A stretch of 64,000 bases of DNA from Rhynchonema sp. JSB1_4 (Eukaryota > Nematoda > Chromadorea > Monhysterida > Xyalidae). Both the position numbers and the translations under genes were made by a program. The first letter of the stretch is position 1. Each line of letters begins with the position of its first letter. This document shows, piece by piece, positions 23,501 through 33,613 of the stretch. The notes under the pieces are model-generated. The model was not told the origin of the DNA and did no database searches. It was given only the letters and a program-made list of their open reading frames with translations. The DNA lies in assembly GCA_030248065.1 (NCBI GenBank), contig JASAMV010001249.1, positions 1 to 64,000 of the forward strand, written 5' to 3'.

Positions 23501-24013
23501 CTCTGTGTTGTTGTACTAACGGTAATGACCTGGTGCACCAGCTAATCGCGTAACAGATCGAAGAACTCTCCCAACGCGCATGTACAGAACCAGCCACTTC
23601 GTTTCTGGTTTGTTTCACGTCACGTGGCCACTTAGTGCATTCGTATTGATGATGACCTAGTGCACCGCCCGTTTGTGAAGGCCGGTCGAAATGGGCAACA
23701 AAAGACGACAATGATGGACAATTCACAGTGAAGCTTTCGCACTATTTTTTCAGGTTCCGGTTTTTTTTCGATAATTCAGATCTTTCAGGTTACAATCAAA
23801 TTCACCTACATCTTGATAATCTTCCTCAGGTTGGAATCCAGCTTCTCTCGTCCGTTTATGGAACAACTCCCATGTTCCGTCTCGAAGTCTGCGCTCGCGT
23901 ATTGACTCGATCCTGTGCATTTGCGCTTGAAACGTCAAGGGATGGACTTGTGTGATGCACAAGATGGCAATTAACGGCAAGAATAAAAGTTTGTACACCA
24001 TTTTAGCGTTCAT
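17530..24013 (-). CDS. Secreted pepsin/cathepsin D-like aspartic protease (396 aa)
   Basis: Eight exons in coding order: 24013-23810, 23482-23362, 23160-23042, 19879-19683, 18974-18846, 18443-18302, 17958-17866, 17715-17530; phases agree. Residues 1-25 are a signal peptide ([18 protein letters not shown]), then a propeptide. Both catalytic motifs are present: [12 protein letters not shown] (exon 2) and [12 protein letters not shown] (exon 6), plus the flap YGTGSASG with its tyrosine, [13 protein letters not shown] and [16 protein letters not shown] near the C terminus. Family A1 enzymes digest protein in gut or lysosome at acid pH. The end of exon 7 has two possible phase-0 donors, so a residue or two there is uncertain. 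Intron 3 spans 3.2 kb and holds an unrelated + strand ORF; intron 4 holds a MITE. Confidence 0.9.
19220..19649. mobile_element. MITE, TAGTAAATTTCC family, copy A, with a nested insertion
   Basis: Termini TATAGTAAATTTCCAAATTC and GAATTCGGAAATTTACTATA are inverted repeats extending about 75 bp through GTACGCCCCATAGTTAATGTC. TA flanks fit a TA target duplication. Related copies are at 55590-55836 (reverse orientation) and 61771-62013. This copy is ~190 bp longer because of an insertion in its middle. It lies in intron 4 of the aspartic protease gene. Confidence 0.85.
19384..19570 (+). mobile_element. Nested retroelement 3' fragment
   Basis: Against the MITE copy at 61771-62013, about 190 bp here is extra. 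It ends GCAATAAAAGACTTGACTTGACTT, an AATAAA followed by short tandem ACTTG repeats, which is how many LINE and SINE 3' ends look. Exact limits are uncertain by several bases. Confidence 0.5.
20100..20600 (+). promoter_or_regulatory. Possible LTR-like or promoter region upstream of the 656-codon ORF
   Basis: An AATAAA (CCAATAAAAGCCC) lies near 20458 and a TATATAT stretch near 20530, both upstream of the ORF start at 20721. A poly(A) signal upstream of an ORF is what a 5' LTR of a retroelement would show. I found no matching repeat downstream, so this is only a suggestion. Confidence 0.25.
20721..22691 (+). CDS. Unrecognised intronless 656-aa ORF antisense within a protease intron
   Basis: A single uninterrupted frame of 1971 bp, by far the longest in the window. 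I place the start at the ATG at 20721 ([13 protein letters not shown]). The N terminus has imperfect repeats of PDVNSR. A strongly charged stretch, roughly residues 200-300, is built from short [21 protein letters not shown] repeats and is probably disordered or coiled. Residues ~340-450 look globular ([40 protein letters not shown]). I see no CCHC knuckle, protease, reverse transcriptase or integrase motif and do not recognise the protein. Base composition is GC-richer than the surroundings. It could be a gag-like ORF of a truncated retroelement, a domesticated element or a retrocopy. The long frame argues that it is or recently was translated. Confidence 0.6.
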   Translation: MKFVAPMHSSSGESIRREPMPDVNSRKDNQVPDVNSRSNKAMPDASFRTRTADDRSRPPRQGEQTGGWIGQSGKSVYSIGRGGTEWKFWDDEESDSDVSFIENHAFGFSECIDRKSKDQGSNARVDEPGDRCSTRVGQSADRNCGQLDQSDRKVNRPDIRAGQAQAAQEFHAGSVRTELLSAQHARRAQQLYDEWLKEMRAREEREARAEKGQGVRVEERQDRTAKGQEARVKEGQEAHAKEGPEGQKEERAQKAHESCAATEPGVKEQDTGRVSKGQKTGRAQQARQDRYVSSDTDSGRTRVRERYQSESESIRESAIDLYSQEELDEDQIREVSWQEDWLNAPKFAEPWKLHEEVVDIVFTTHRYSDHLLKWLYAEELPHDRLLASRISEYLNVISLTYEPLCEFDNRCLAEVRGLCEIESARDPRSAKTRQLFDKWGEILDNRVPIRVLPYGDRHSPGMPLQEGSEPVTCGLYNDMCRNEDPMLSMPNVLENALRERTRYSDLPELDYPVQSHTVSVSMRIVPVGKTQSLWHGASVEGCMSSQQDETGCGTPESATGGPNQTKQKREYDVLYEPIVKCVYFEPEGELRMADYNLRLGHFEGDVKRPSIMSIPVELVLSSRPDGRIVTAVTRGGSLNTEQHGTRTTYGTYSPFS

Positions 24014-24662
24014 CAGTGTTTGTTTGGCAAAATGATGTGGTTTTCAGTTCTTGCTGTCCAAAAACTATCATTGCTTCTTCTTCTGATGGCCCAAATACAT
24101 AACAGCTGGTTGGGTTCTCAGACCCATCTGAAACACCAACTTTTGACTGTTTGACTGATAAAGTCGTGGTTTTTTATTTCAATGTCGCAATTTGCACACG
24201 AGATATTTTTCACCAGCCCCAAAACGAAAGAGAAAGAGAAGTGAGATAAAGAAAAATAAACGAGAAAAGAAAAACAATGGAATGTTTGTTCAGTGAATAC
24301 CAGATCACAAAACATGAATCACATAATCTACGCCCCGAGTATAAACATGAAAGAAATATTTAGTGAAAAACATAAACAGAAATTGGAAAAATAATTTTTG
24401 CAAAAATGTTGCATTCCGCAGAAATTGTACATGGTACACGAGCGTCTCTGAGCAGCTTTACATGAAAACGGGTGTTCTAAATTCAGCGATTTGTGGAGTG
24501 GTTAACACATTTTGACTGACACAACATTGACTTTGGGTTTTTCGCAATGTGTCAATATGAATGCCTGTGTCAATGAACCGCACTTCAGTGAGCAAATGAG
24601 AATCGATATGTAATATAGTCGACGCAAGTAGTCCACCCATGTAGTCCACCATATCAACATTA

Positions 24663-27600
24663 TCAGCAGGTCATGGTGCAGTAGCGGAAGAACGGTCCCT
24701 GACACTCGAAGGGCGATCCTTGGCAGGTCCGAGATTGGTAACCGATCATCACGCCACCGTTGCATTTTTCGGCATCGTTAAACCCGACGCACGCACTCGA
24801 CCAATCCGACCAACCCTGTTTGCTAAAGGGCAGTTGCGTTGAGGTGGGCGGTATCGGTTGACGTTGGCGTCTGGCTGTGACCGACTCGCGGGTGGTCGTA
24901 GTTGAGGCCTCGGTTGTGGTCTCTGCAATCAAATGGCACGTCACCGTTGCAATGAAAAGTCAAATGACCATTCAGTGCCGCCTGGCCTTTCCGAATCAGG
25001 GTAGGTACCGATTCACAGGTCTGCTGCTGAATATTGCTTGAATCCTGCACTTGGTTCGCTTCCATATTTTGCATTGCGGCAAACCCAAAAACTGCATTTT
25101 CAAGTCTTTTTCTATTATGTGGTTATTTCGGCTGTTCATGTACTTTTATCATCTCTTATACAGTGAACGTTCATAGCTCCCCAGTTCACTTTATACATGT
25201 GCATAGTGTGGAATCTTAGTGCATCATTTTCTAAACTTCTGTCAACTTTTAACAAAACACTCTGCGGAGATGACCATTCTGCATGACTACGTGCTCTCCT
25301 AAAATATCAAGAAAATAGGGCATGATCTGGTCATGACGAGGGCCTCCGTATCAAGTCCAAGGCAAGACAGCACAGATTGCATTTATTGATGACATTATGC
25401 ACACAACCTGCTGACCTAACCTCAAAATAAAAACTTGTGCAAAGTTTGCGGATATAAAGCGCATGGAACGGAAGTAACACACCCTGAGGTTACACCCACT
25501 GATGTTGCGTATGCACCCACGCAGAGCACTATAAAATTTAGGCCGAGATCATGACTGAAATTGACTTCTAGATTGGCAGTAATTTGCACGATTGACATTG
25601 GGGGGCAGCGCGATTGACAAATTGATTTACGCATGGGATACTATTGAGCAAAAAGTGTGCACATGTGACCTAAAGTTTTCACGGTGTAGCTTCGATGTAG
25701 GCGTGTATATCTATTCTAAATCAGCTGAACTGCACAAAAAGAACTACTACCAAAATGCAATCGTCGAGCCCCATCGCTAACCTTCTACACTAATGCCGTC
25801 ACACCATTGTACCTCCATGCGTCGTCGACAGGCCCCGCCCCCGCGACAGTCGCGTTTTCGCACCCGGCGTCCATCGGGTCGGTCACATTTGGACCAATCG
25901 CCCCACTGCGTGTAGATTGATGTGTCCGAGGGCAGTCGACGCGCGCTGTGTGGTGGTCTTGTGGATAAGTCAGATTTTCACAGACATTACGTGCCCAAGG
26001 GATAGTAGGAAACATGACGATCCTGCCTTGGTCACGTGACAGTTTTTCCTGTCAAGGTTCAACGACAAATTGAGTGAGGTTTAGTGGCCACACTAATTTC
26101 GACCAGCGCAAGGGCTCTTTATTGCTGTATGGGCGTGTAGGAACAACGTTTAAGTTGATATGAAAAGAATTGTGGTGGCATCGGTTTCCTCTCGAAATGT
26201 CAATGAAACAGACTATACGATCTGATCTGATCAACCAAGCTTGATACATACCTATGTAGTACCTACATAAAGCTGGTTATAGTGGTGCATGTACACTACT
26301 CAGCAACACCGGACCAACCACAGTAATCCCGTCCTCATCTGTGCACCAACAATCAGCGCAATTGTGACTGCAAGCGTGATGGTGAAACATCACTGATAAT
26401 ATCCAACCTCTGTGTTGTTGTCGACGGTCTCCTTGTTGTTGTCGTGGCTGTGGTGGTAGTAGTTGTTGTTGTTGACGTTTTCGTTGGTTCACCTTTCACG
26501 GACCTCGTCTCCGACTGAATGGCTTTGTCGGCCTCGCGCACGACGGCTGCTTCGGAGTCTAAAAGAAGATTGGTTCGGTTCTTTTGAATGCACGCGTGCA
26601 ACATTTGGAACGTAAGAGGAAAACGGGATCGAAGAATCATAAAAATTAAAATATTGCACGCAGCATAACTGATGCGAACTGCACTGCATTTGCTGCAACG
26701 TGCGCTCTTCGTTGCCAGTAATCAGAGACGGCCGGTGCACCAGGCCATCGTCAGTGCAAATGACCGAATGGTCATTACAAACTCAGACAGACACACCGAA
26801 CTGCGGTTTTGTTGCTGAAGGCTGCCGAAAAAATGCCAGAAAGACAGTAACTGCCGAAACAACGTGAAATTTACCATACTGACCTTGCACAAACTGTTGC
26901 TCAACGCCATCTTTCTCCGGCGGATTCACAACTTTGTGTCCGCATCCATTCTCAAAGTACACAACTTTTTCCGTCTCTTCATCAAAGAACATGTCTTCAA
27001 CGTCATACGCGTCGGCCGTATTGGTGATGCATTCGCCTGCCTCGTAGAAGTACGCTGCTGACTGAAACATTAGCAAACTTGATTGGTTTGATTTGTACTA
27101 CTCACATGATCGGTTTTGAAATCTGTGCTGGTATTAGTTATTAGTTCAGAGTCGGCTGAACGATTATGGTGCTTCCTAAGTTGCAGAACATAGATACAGT
27201 ATGCACATGGTTGGGAACAGTTGAGCTGAAGGATTTTCTGCTTTGTTAAATTGAAGCTCAGTGATGCCAAACAGTTGGACCAACTTTTCGGGAAAAACTG
27301 TTACTGTGTGAGGGCGAAATTAGGAACATTAATAAACTTCGAAATATCCTTAATTTAGAAAAGATCAACAATCACCAACGTTCATACGGGCTTTGGTGAT
27401 TTGACTGTGCTCACCTTGCAGGCAAACTCCTCTCCGATGCATTTAGCGACGCACTCCGACAGTGACTTTGCAATGGTGACATTCTTGGCGTAACCGACAA
27501 GCACTTTCTGTGCCACACGACGGAATAGAGAGTTGGTGCACTGGTCGGTGACGAGGGTGTCTGCAAATAATGACCGTGGCTTCTTCAGCATTGTCTGGGG

Positions 27601-28999
27601 AGGACAAAGTCTGCCTAGTGGACCTTTCAATAAGATTTTTGACATTTTTGTGCCCAAGTATTTTTTCACTATATGCTAGTCCGTGGCATCATCAGCAGAT
27701 CTCAAAACATCTTCAGCATGACGTAAAAAAGACAGGACTGATTCGACCTTGCTCAAAAAGTTTGATTGTTGCACATGCGCTAAGGTATAGCTTACCGGAC
27801 CGCTGCGAGTACTTAATTTATACGCGTAGCTAATCGATGGAGGTGCAGTGAACGTTGTTTACAGGGACCCAAGCTCACTCATCATACTATGTCGCCATAA
27901 AGAGGGCATAGCGTGCACAACTCACCGGACAGACAGAATTTCTCAAAGTAGAGGGACCTCATGCCGGAAATGAGTGGCGATCGTCCATCTGGCATGGCTT
28001 TGTCCGGGTAGATTTTACAAGTGGACGTGTCCTCTTGGAACACCACGGACGCGCAACGCACGTTGTTGCCTTGGTGATCCTGCAAAAATGAAAAAAGTTT
28101 AGATGGGAAACTTTGAATCTTGGTTTGGATCAACTCATTAGATTCAATCTGCATCTACACTCACTTGTTATCACAATTTGTCATTATTTATTTTCCAGGT
28201 TAACTTTATTCTAAATCTCAGAACGAAGCATGAAGTGCGCGGCATGATCTGCTAAGGCGGGCTCTCTTTAGGTAAACATTTGAACGGAGCGGTGTTCAAA
28301 TTATGATCTTTGTACATTTCAGCGATTTTTGTATCAATTTCGTAAAATTTTAAAATATTTTTTACCCGTCCAAACTTATGCCCACCTTATTCTCATTGCA
28401 CATGTCCATGCACTGCGTCTGCGTGACCGCACGGATTTCCACCGCTGGTTTATCGGCCAGCTGTTTATCTTCTGCCATAAAATACGCTGGATAACCGGAC
28501 TTGCAGTTCACTGAAATATTGGGCAGATTTTGTGCTTGAGCATTATGAAATTTTTTTACTTTTTTATGAAGTGTAAGCAAAAACGGGAATTGTTGTAGCT
28601 GAGGACACATAAGGGCATTGTCGTCAGCATCGAAGTGGGCTGGAAACGCGAAACGAGAAAATTTCTGAATTCGATAATACTATTTCAAGTGCATTTGACA
28701 CTTGAGGCTTAATATTAACCGCGGTACATCATCGTTTCAGAAAATAACACTTGTAAAATTCCCGTAATTGAAATGCCTGCTTCACAACCTGTTAACGCAG
28801 CCGCGCGGTCCACGGGTGTACCAGGTCATCGTCACACCAGAGTGACACGATCTGGTTTTATGCTCGATTAAAACACAAACGTGCCAGATTCAATCAAGCA
28901 TAACTTACCGTCTGGTCTATCAGCTGGAGTCACAATTTTCGGTGTCCACTGAGCCTGCGCCAATCCACAAAAGGCGATTGATAACAGGTACCTGTTCAT
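24663..28999 (-). CDS. Secreted PAN-PAN-TSP1-TSP1 protein (422 aa)
   Basis: Eight exons in coding order: 28999-28909, 28510-28386, 28079-27926, 27560-27415, 27061-26884, 26558-26408, 25945-25782, 24922-24663; phases agree. A signal peptide (MNRYLLSIAFCGLAQA) is followed by a PAN/apple domain (NCKSGYPAYF, QCMDMCNEN, CASVVFQEDTSTCKIY, SLYFEKFC) and a second PAN domain (QCTNSLFRRV, ECVAKCIGEEFACKSAAYF, CGHKV). A Thr-rich, probably O-glycosylated linker leads to a thrombospondin type 1 repeat (YTQWGDWSKC, RVRKRDC, QWCDG), a second Thr-rich linker and a final TSP1 repeat (GWSDWSSACV, RTCQG, CTMTC) at the C terminus. PAN and TSP1 modules bind proteins or glycans outside the cell, for example in cuticle or matrix. 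The exact role is unknown. A further candidate exon near 28640 is not needed by the phases. Confidence 0.86.
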
Positions 29000-30698
29000 C
29001 GTGACTAATGCTCGAGTGGACTACCCAGTAGCTATTCCAACTATGACTCTGAAAACAAAATAAGAACCGAAATTCAGAATTTATCATGCTCAAAATAAAA
29101 GAATACAGAGCAAATTCCAAAAAAGATTTTAAATAACACCAACATTATCCTCACCTCAAACGCAAAAAACTGGGTTTATTTATCTTACACAAGGGGGCAA
29201 TATACATATAATTAACAGCAGCAGTTGCTCCCACACACAGGGGCAGTCAAGAAGTCAATAGTTTTGGTGATCAGGAGTCCCGAGGGGATGCGGCGTGGCT
29301 GCACACCCGTTTCACGCTTCACTGACAGACACACCTGGTCATGGGTGCCGGACTTCGATCGGACTTTTTTATTATTGAAAGTTTCCCGAACCCCAACGCT
29401 AACATAGGGCTGTTCTCACGTGCGGCCGGTTAAGGTGAAGGGCCTCATCGGTGTAAACACATTTGTCCGACCTAAGTCCCGTGCCCCACAAAGCTGCTCA
29501 TTGAACCTGTCGGTTGTAGTTTGATTTGCAATCGTGACCTGCAAAGTTTCGCGGTTGCTCTCAGCTCGAATATATGTATGTATCACGAGATGTGCAGAAA
29601 GTATGGCACTCTTCACGCACAATGTCTGCAATCTACATGTATAAGTTGGTGCTACATGAACATATGCATTCAAGTGTGTTTACCACAAAGCAGCACGCAG
29701 CTGCCTGCATTACTTGCATACTTGTGTGGTGTTTTACTGCGTGCGCGTGCATGCACCACATAAGCGACTTGGCCTGCCCTTAGTGCTACATACGCATGCA
29801 AACTTATAATCCAAACTAGGTCGCTGTGAGATCACCTTAGTCGCTACGCGCGTATACCTATGATGTACCTGGGTACTTGGTCGAAAGTAATGCGCCACGT
29901 TGTGTAAGGTAACCGCTAGGGGACAATTCTCCACTTTATTATCGCTCAAAGAAAAGTGACGCCTCGCACTATAATATTGTCAATTTGATATGCTAAAACC
30001 TACGAAATGAACGATAGTTTCTGGATACGGCTAATCAGTGTTAAGATCGCTATTTAAGTTTTTTGTAATCGATAACAATTCGTCAAGCGGTCGGTACCGT
30101 TGATTGTTCACATCACAAATTGGCTGCTTTGCTGCGGTGTTCTTGGGTGAGTGAGTGGCATGTTTGACGGTTCCATGTGTTTTCGGTTTTGTTTGGGTGG
30201 GGCGTACGAACAAGGTAGCAATTGCTATTGATTATTATGATAAATTCAAACCCAATGACAATGCTACATACAGTTTGTTGATAAAATGCGCATGGTAAAG
30301 GGGGATGTTCTTTCCGAGGCACCCTAAGTATACTTTCATCAAAAACCGAAAAACAGAAGAAATAGAAGAAAAGTTTTAAATCAACAACAAAATTTTGTTC
30401 CCCGCAGCCTTAATTCAGACTGAATTTAGGTTGACGTTTATCTGTATGTCAAAAGAGGTAAAAAAAGAGTCAAGCTGGAGTTGTTTTGTCACAGAAACTC
30501 AGCCCGCACATACTCTTTCTTTCCTCAACGGTCAAAACAAGAATGACAGTAATCCTGCAAGAAATAGTAATTTTTACTTCAATGAGAACACAAGGGTTCT
30601 GGTGTCAACCGATTAAAGCTATGGAAAGTGGTCAAAAATTATTTTTGTACCGTTTCCGTTTGCTCTTCTTGCATTCTTTCCTGCCTCGCCCCGGCCTC
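29000..30698. other. Intergenic spacer, no gene recognised
   Basis: Only short scattered open frames, with no family motif or exon chain on either strand. I see no tRNA and no clear transposon termini. Confidence 0.55.
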
Positions 30699-31594
30699 AT
30701 GATCATCTGTGATTCATCCCCAATTCTACTGTTGGCCTGGTTTTTCACAAATATTTCACATCAAACAACAAGACAAACAGAATGTGAAAACAAAACATAC
30801 GACAATTATGAAACGAAAAATTGGTACTTTAATTCTACAAACGCCGGCGAGCCGTCCGCGTGCTACGTCGTATTTGTGAAGGGCGCGTTGTTAAATCTCG
30901 ACGAGAGTAAATCGTTTTGCAAATCGAACATTTCCAAAAACTTCAAAGCTGGTCAGCTTGCTGTTATCAAGAACAAAAGATCGTTTGGCAGTCAATTAAC
31001 TAGAGCGGTCAGTCTGTTTCACTTTGTATCAATAATTATTTGAGGAGTAGATACCGGAGATCTCCACTTAAAGCCCCCTCTCACAAATAGAGCCCTCCGA
31101 TACTCTTTAATGGAACTTGTTTTCTTTTTGACGGTCCAACAAATTCCATTTTGGAGCCCAAAAGTTGAAAGCTCCAGCAGGTCAGAAAATACTTCGAAAA
31201 TGATAAAACTACCTCAGGGTTTCAAGTGCACGGAAGATGACCAAATAGTTACAAACGGCGCTTTCCACATCGACACCACAAGTTGTGACGCGGCCGCTGC
31301 CCTTTCCGATTGCTGCGTGTTAACGTGTAGCGGTGTGCTTGGCTTCCAATTAACTTGGCATGAGTGTCTGTCACGCGGATTTATCTGTCAGTACAATGTC
31401 ACCACAGGTTATACTTTCGAACAAACTATGCTTCTCACCATCTTGCCATTACTATAAACCAGGGAAATGTTTCAGAAACGACAATCGAAACAAGAAAAGA
31501 AGTGAAAATGTGGCACATGATTTTAATTGTTGCTTTCATAGTTATCAGTTCAGTAGCTTTCGCTGCGTTTGTGTGGTACATGCGCAGAAATTAG
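30699..31594 (+). CDS. C-type-lectin-like single-pass membrane protein A (205 aa)
   Basis: Three exons: 30699-31007, 31218-31407, 31476-31594; phases agree. The N terminus MIICDSSPILLLAWFFTNIS is a signal peptide. The ectodomain has a C-type lectin pattern: CYVVFVKG, SFCKSN, AGQLAVIKN, then a second exon with DCCVLTCSG and LTWHECLSRGFICQ. The middle WIGL-type strand of a standard domain is not visible, and calcium-binding residues cannot be identified, so this is lectin-like only. Exon 3 encodes a membrane helix (MILIVAFIVISSVAFAAFVW) and a four-residue basic tail YMRRN. Several N-glycosylation sites are present. The paralogue lies immediately downstream, so the pair arose by tandem duplication. 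Exon 2 could begin earlier, since its frame is open upstream. Confidence 0.72.
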
Positions 31595-31988
31595 ACATTG
31601 AGATCTACATGCAAACTTGATTTGTTCCAGATAAAATTAAAAGTTTTAGTTAATTTCTTAAGTTAAGTTTTAAAATTTCACTTTCTCAATTAAGAAGTCG
31701 ACAAATGGTTTCGTTCAGACCTGGACAAAGTGTCGTAGCGCACAGGATACCGCAATCGCACCTTATCGTTAAAACAGACAAGCATGGTCGACCGGGGTCA
31801 ACCTATACTGCCGTGACTGCTTCTTGACTGCACCCAGTTAACCAGGCCAAAAAGATTCTCAGGCACTCGCACTGCACTTGTTGAACGGCCTGAGTGGAAA
31901 CGTGCTGCGCTAAAATTATTTTTGCACGGTTTCCGTCTTTATCCGGTTATCGGTAATCAGTTTGAAGAGAAAGAAACTCCTTGACATC

Positions 31989-33210
31989 ATGATTATCTTC
32001 AATTCATCCCCAATTCTGCTGTTGCTCAGTTTGTTTTTCACAAACATCTCACATCAAACAACCAGACGAGCAGAGTGCGAGAACAAAACATTCAACAATT
32101 TCGAAACGATGAATTTGTACTTTGATTCAACAATTTCGTCCGAGCTGTCCGTTTGCTACATCGTATTTGTGCGCGGACCTGCGAAAAGTCAGACCGAAAG
32201 CCGATCGTTTTGCCAGTCGAATTCCTTCGAAAGCTTTGAAGCGGGTCAACTGGCTGTTATCGACGACCCGACATCATTTGGAAAAAAATTAACTGAATTG
32301 GTCAGTCAATTCTACACGTTGTTTGATCAACTTGATATATACATAAATGACGTACACAGAAATTGGACAGTGAAAGGATTAATCTCAGGATTTCAAATGT
32401 ACCCTACACGACGAAGCAAAAATGAGTGACCATTACCACATTGACACGAAAAGCTGTGAAGGCGCCGATGGTTGGGGTAACTGCTGCTTGCTGAAATGCG
32501 GCGCGAGTTTACTAGTACAAGTGGTACAAGTGACCTGGCACGATTGTTTCACCCACGGATTTATCTGCCAGCACAATGCCACTGCAGGTTCGCGATACGA
32601 AAGGCTACGTCATATTTATTTGCTCCTCCGACTTAGCGAGTGTCACATCACGCATGTCATGTTTCAGAACGGAAAAACCAAAAAGCAAAACCAGAAAATA
32701 AATTTTATGTGGAACATTTATTTTATTTTTATTGCTGTCTTCACATTACAGTTCAGCAGCTTTTGTTGTGCATGCGCAGAAATCCGCAGAAACTAGCATT
32801 TTTAGTGCATCTAATAAATCAAAAGCAGTTCAAATATACTGTAGCTCCGTAATTGCGTCTGGCCTGATGCTCTGAAGACGTTCGTTTCTTGCGGACAAAT
32901 CATGTTTCGGGTTTTCCGCATATTACTTCTGCTTCTCCATCCCACAGGAACATTGGAAATAACACCAACGGCAACGACATCAACAACAATAACAACACCT
33001 GTATCTGCTACAAACGAAGTTCGCAATTTTACGACTGGATCACCATCTACCGATAATTATACATCAACAACGTACATTGATTTGCCGACTTCGGAACTAC
33101 CGGTGAAAGCAGTGAAGAAAGCGAAAATTGGACTGGTGATTTTCATGATTGTTTTTGTGTTTCTCAGTTTGGCTGCTTGTGCAGTATTTGCGTGGTACAT
33201 GCGTTCATAA
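31989..33210 (+). CDS. C-type-lectin-like single-pass membrane protein B (257 aa)
   Basis: Three exons: 31989-32300, 32389-32587, 32948-33210; phases agree. It is a tandem paralogue of protein A, with the same signal peptide (FNSSPILLLLSLFFTNIS), CYIVFVRG, AGQLAVIDD, and exon 2 with CCLLKCG and VTWHDCFTHGFICQ. Unlike A, exon 3 adds a Thr/Ser-rich mucin-like stalk (TPTATTSTTITTPVSATNE) before the membrane helix (IGLVIFMIVFVFLSLAACAVF) and the short tail WYMRS. Between exons 2 and 3 lies a relic of the A-type terminal exon. Probably a cell-surface receptor or adhesion protein; ligand unknown. The first intron is only 88 bp and its readthrough is partly open. Confidence 0.75.
32671..32795 (+). 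other. Skipped or decayed A-type membrane exon inside gene B
   Basis: After a TTTCAG acceptor, the frame FMWNIYFIFIAVFTLQFSSF ... EIRRN-stop aligns with the terminal exon of gene A (WHMILIVAFIVISS ... YMRRN-stop). Its phase does not fit exon 2 of gene B, so splicing into it would shift the frame. It therefore looks like a replaced ancestral 3' exon, or an alternative exon with a different end. Confidence 0.55.
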
Positions 33211-33613
33211 GTAGTGTTTATGTATTTAGCGATTTTACTTGGGCGATTATGTATTTAGATGCAGGGTGATGGTATATGTATTCCAAAATAACTTTAAATA
33301 GGGTTGGAAGAGGAATTTTACAGATCTATGTTTATGGTGACTAGAGTGAGTGAATGAAGTGCGTGCTCACACTATGAACTGAACTGAACTGGTATGCAAT
33401 CAAATTTTATGCTGAATTTTGTCAAACAAATGAAAATACAATGTTGTACCATTGTGATAAAAATTATAAATTTGGGACATGAGTACGACAATAACAATTA
33501 ACATGGGTGCGAAAAATATGGAAATAACCCGGTAGCCAAACCACGTATGTAAGGTGTTTTTGAGAACTACATATCACAGACAAGCTGAAAGAATGAAACA
33601 TCACATTAGTTGA
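33211..33613. other. Convergent intergenic spacer
   Basis: Separates the + strand lectin-like gene B from the - strand HECT gene. No further gene or repeat seen; it must contain both 3' ends. Confidence 0.6.

Noticed and set aside
28560..28660. Extra exon in the PAN/TSP1 gene
   Set aside because: It has an acceptor but no good donor in the needed phase, and joining its neighbours directly gives a clean PAN domain start.
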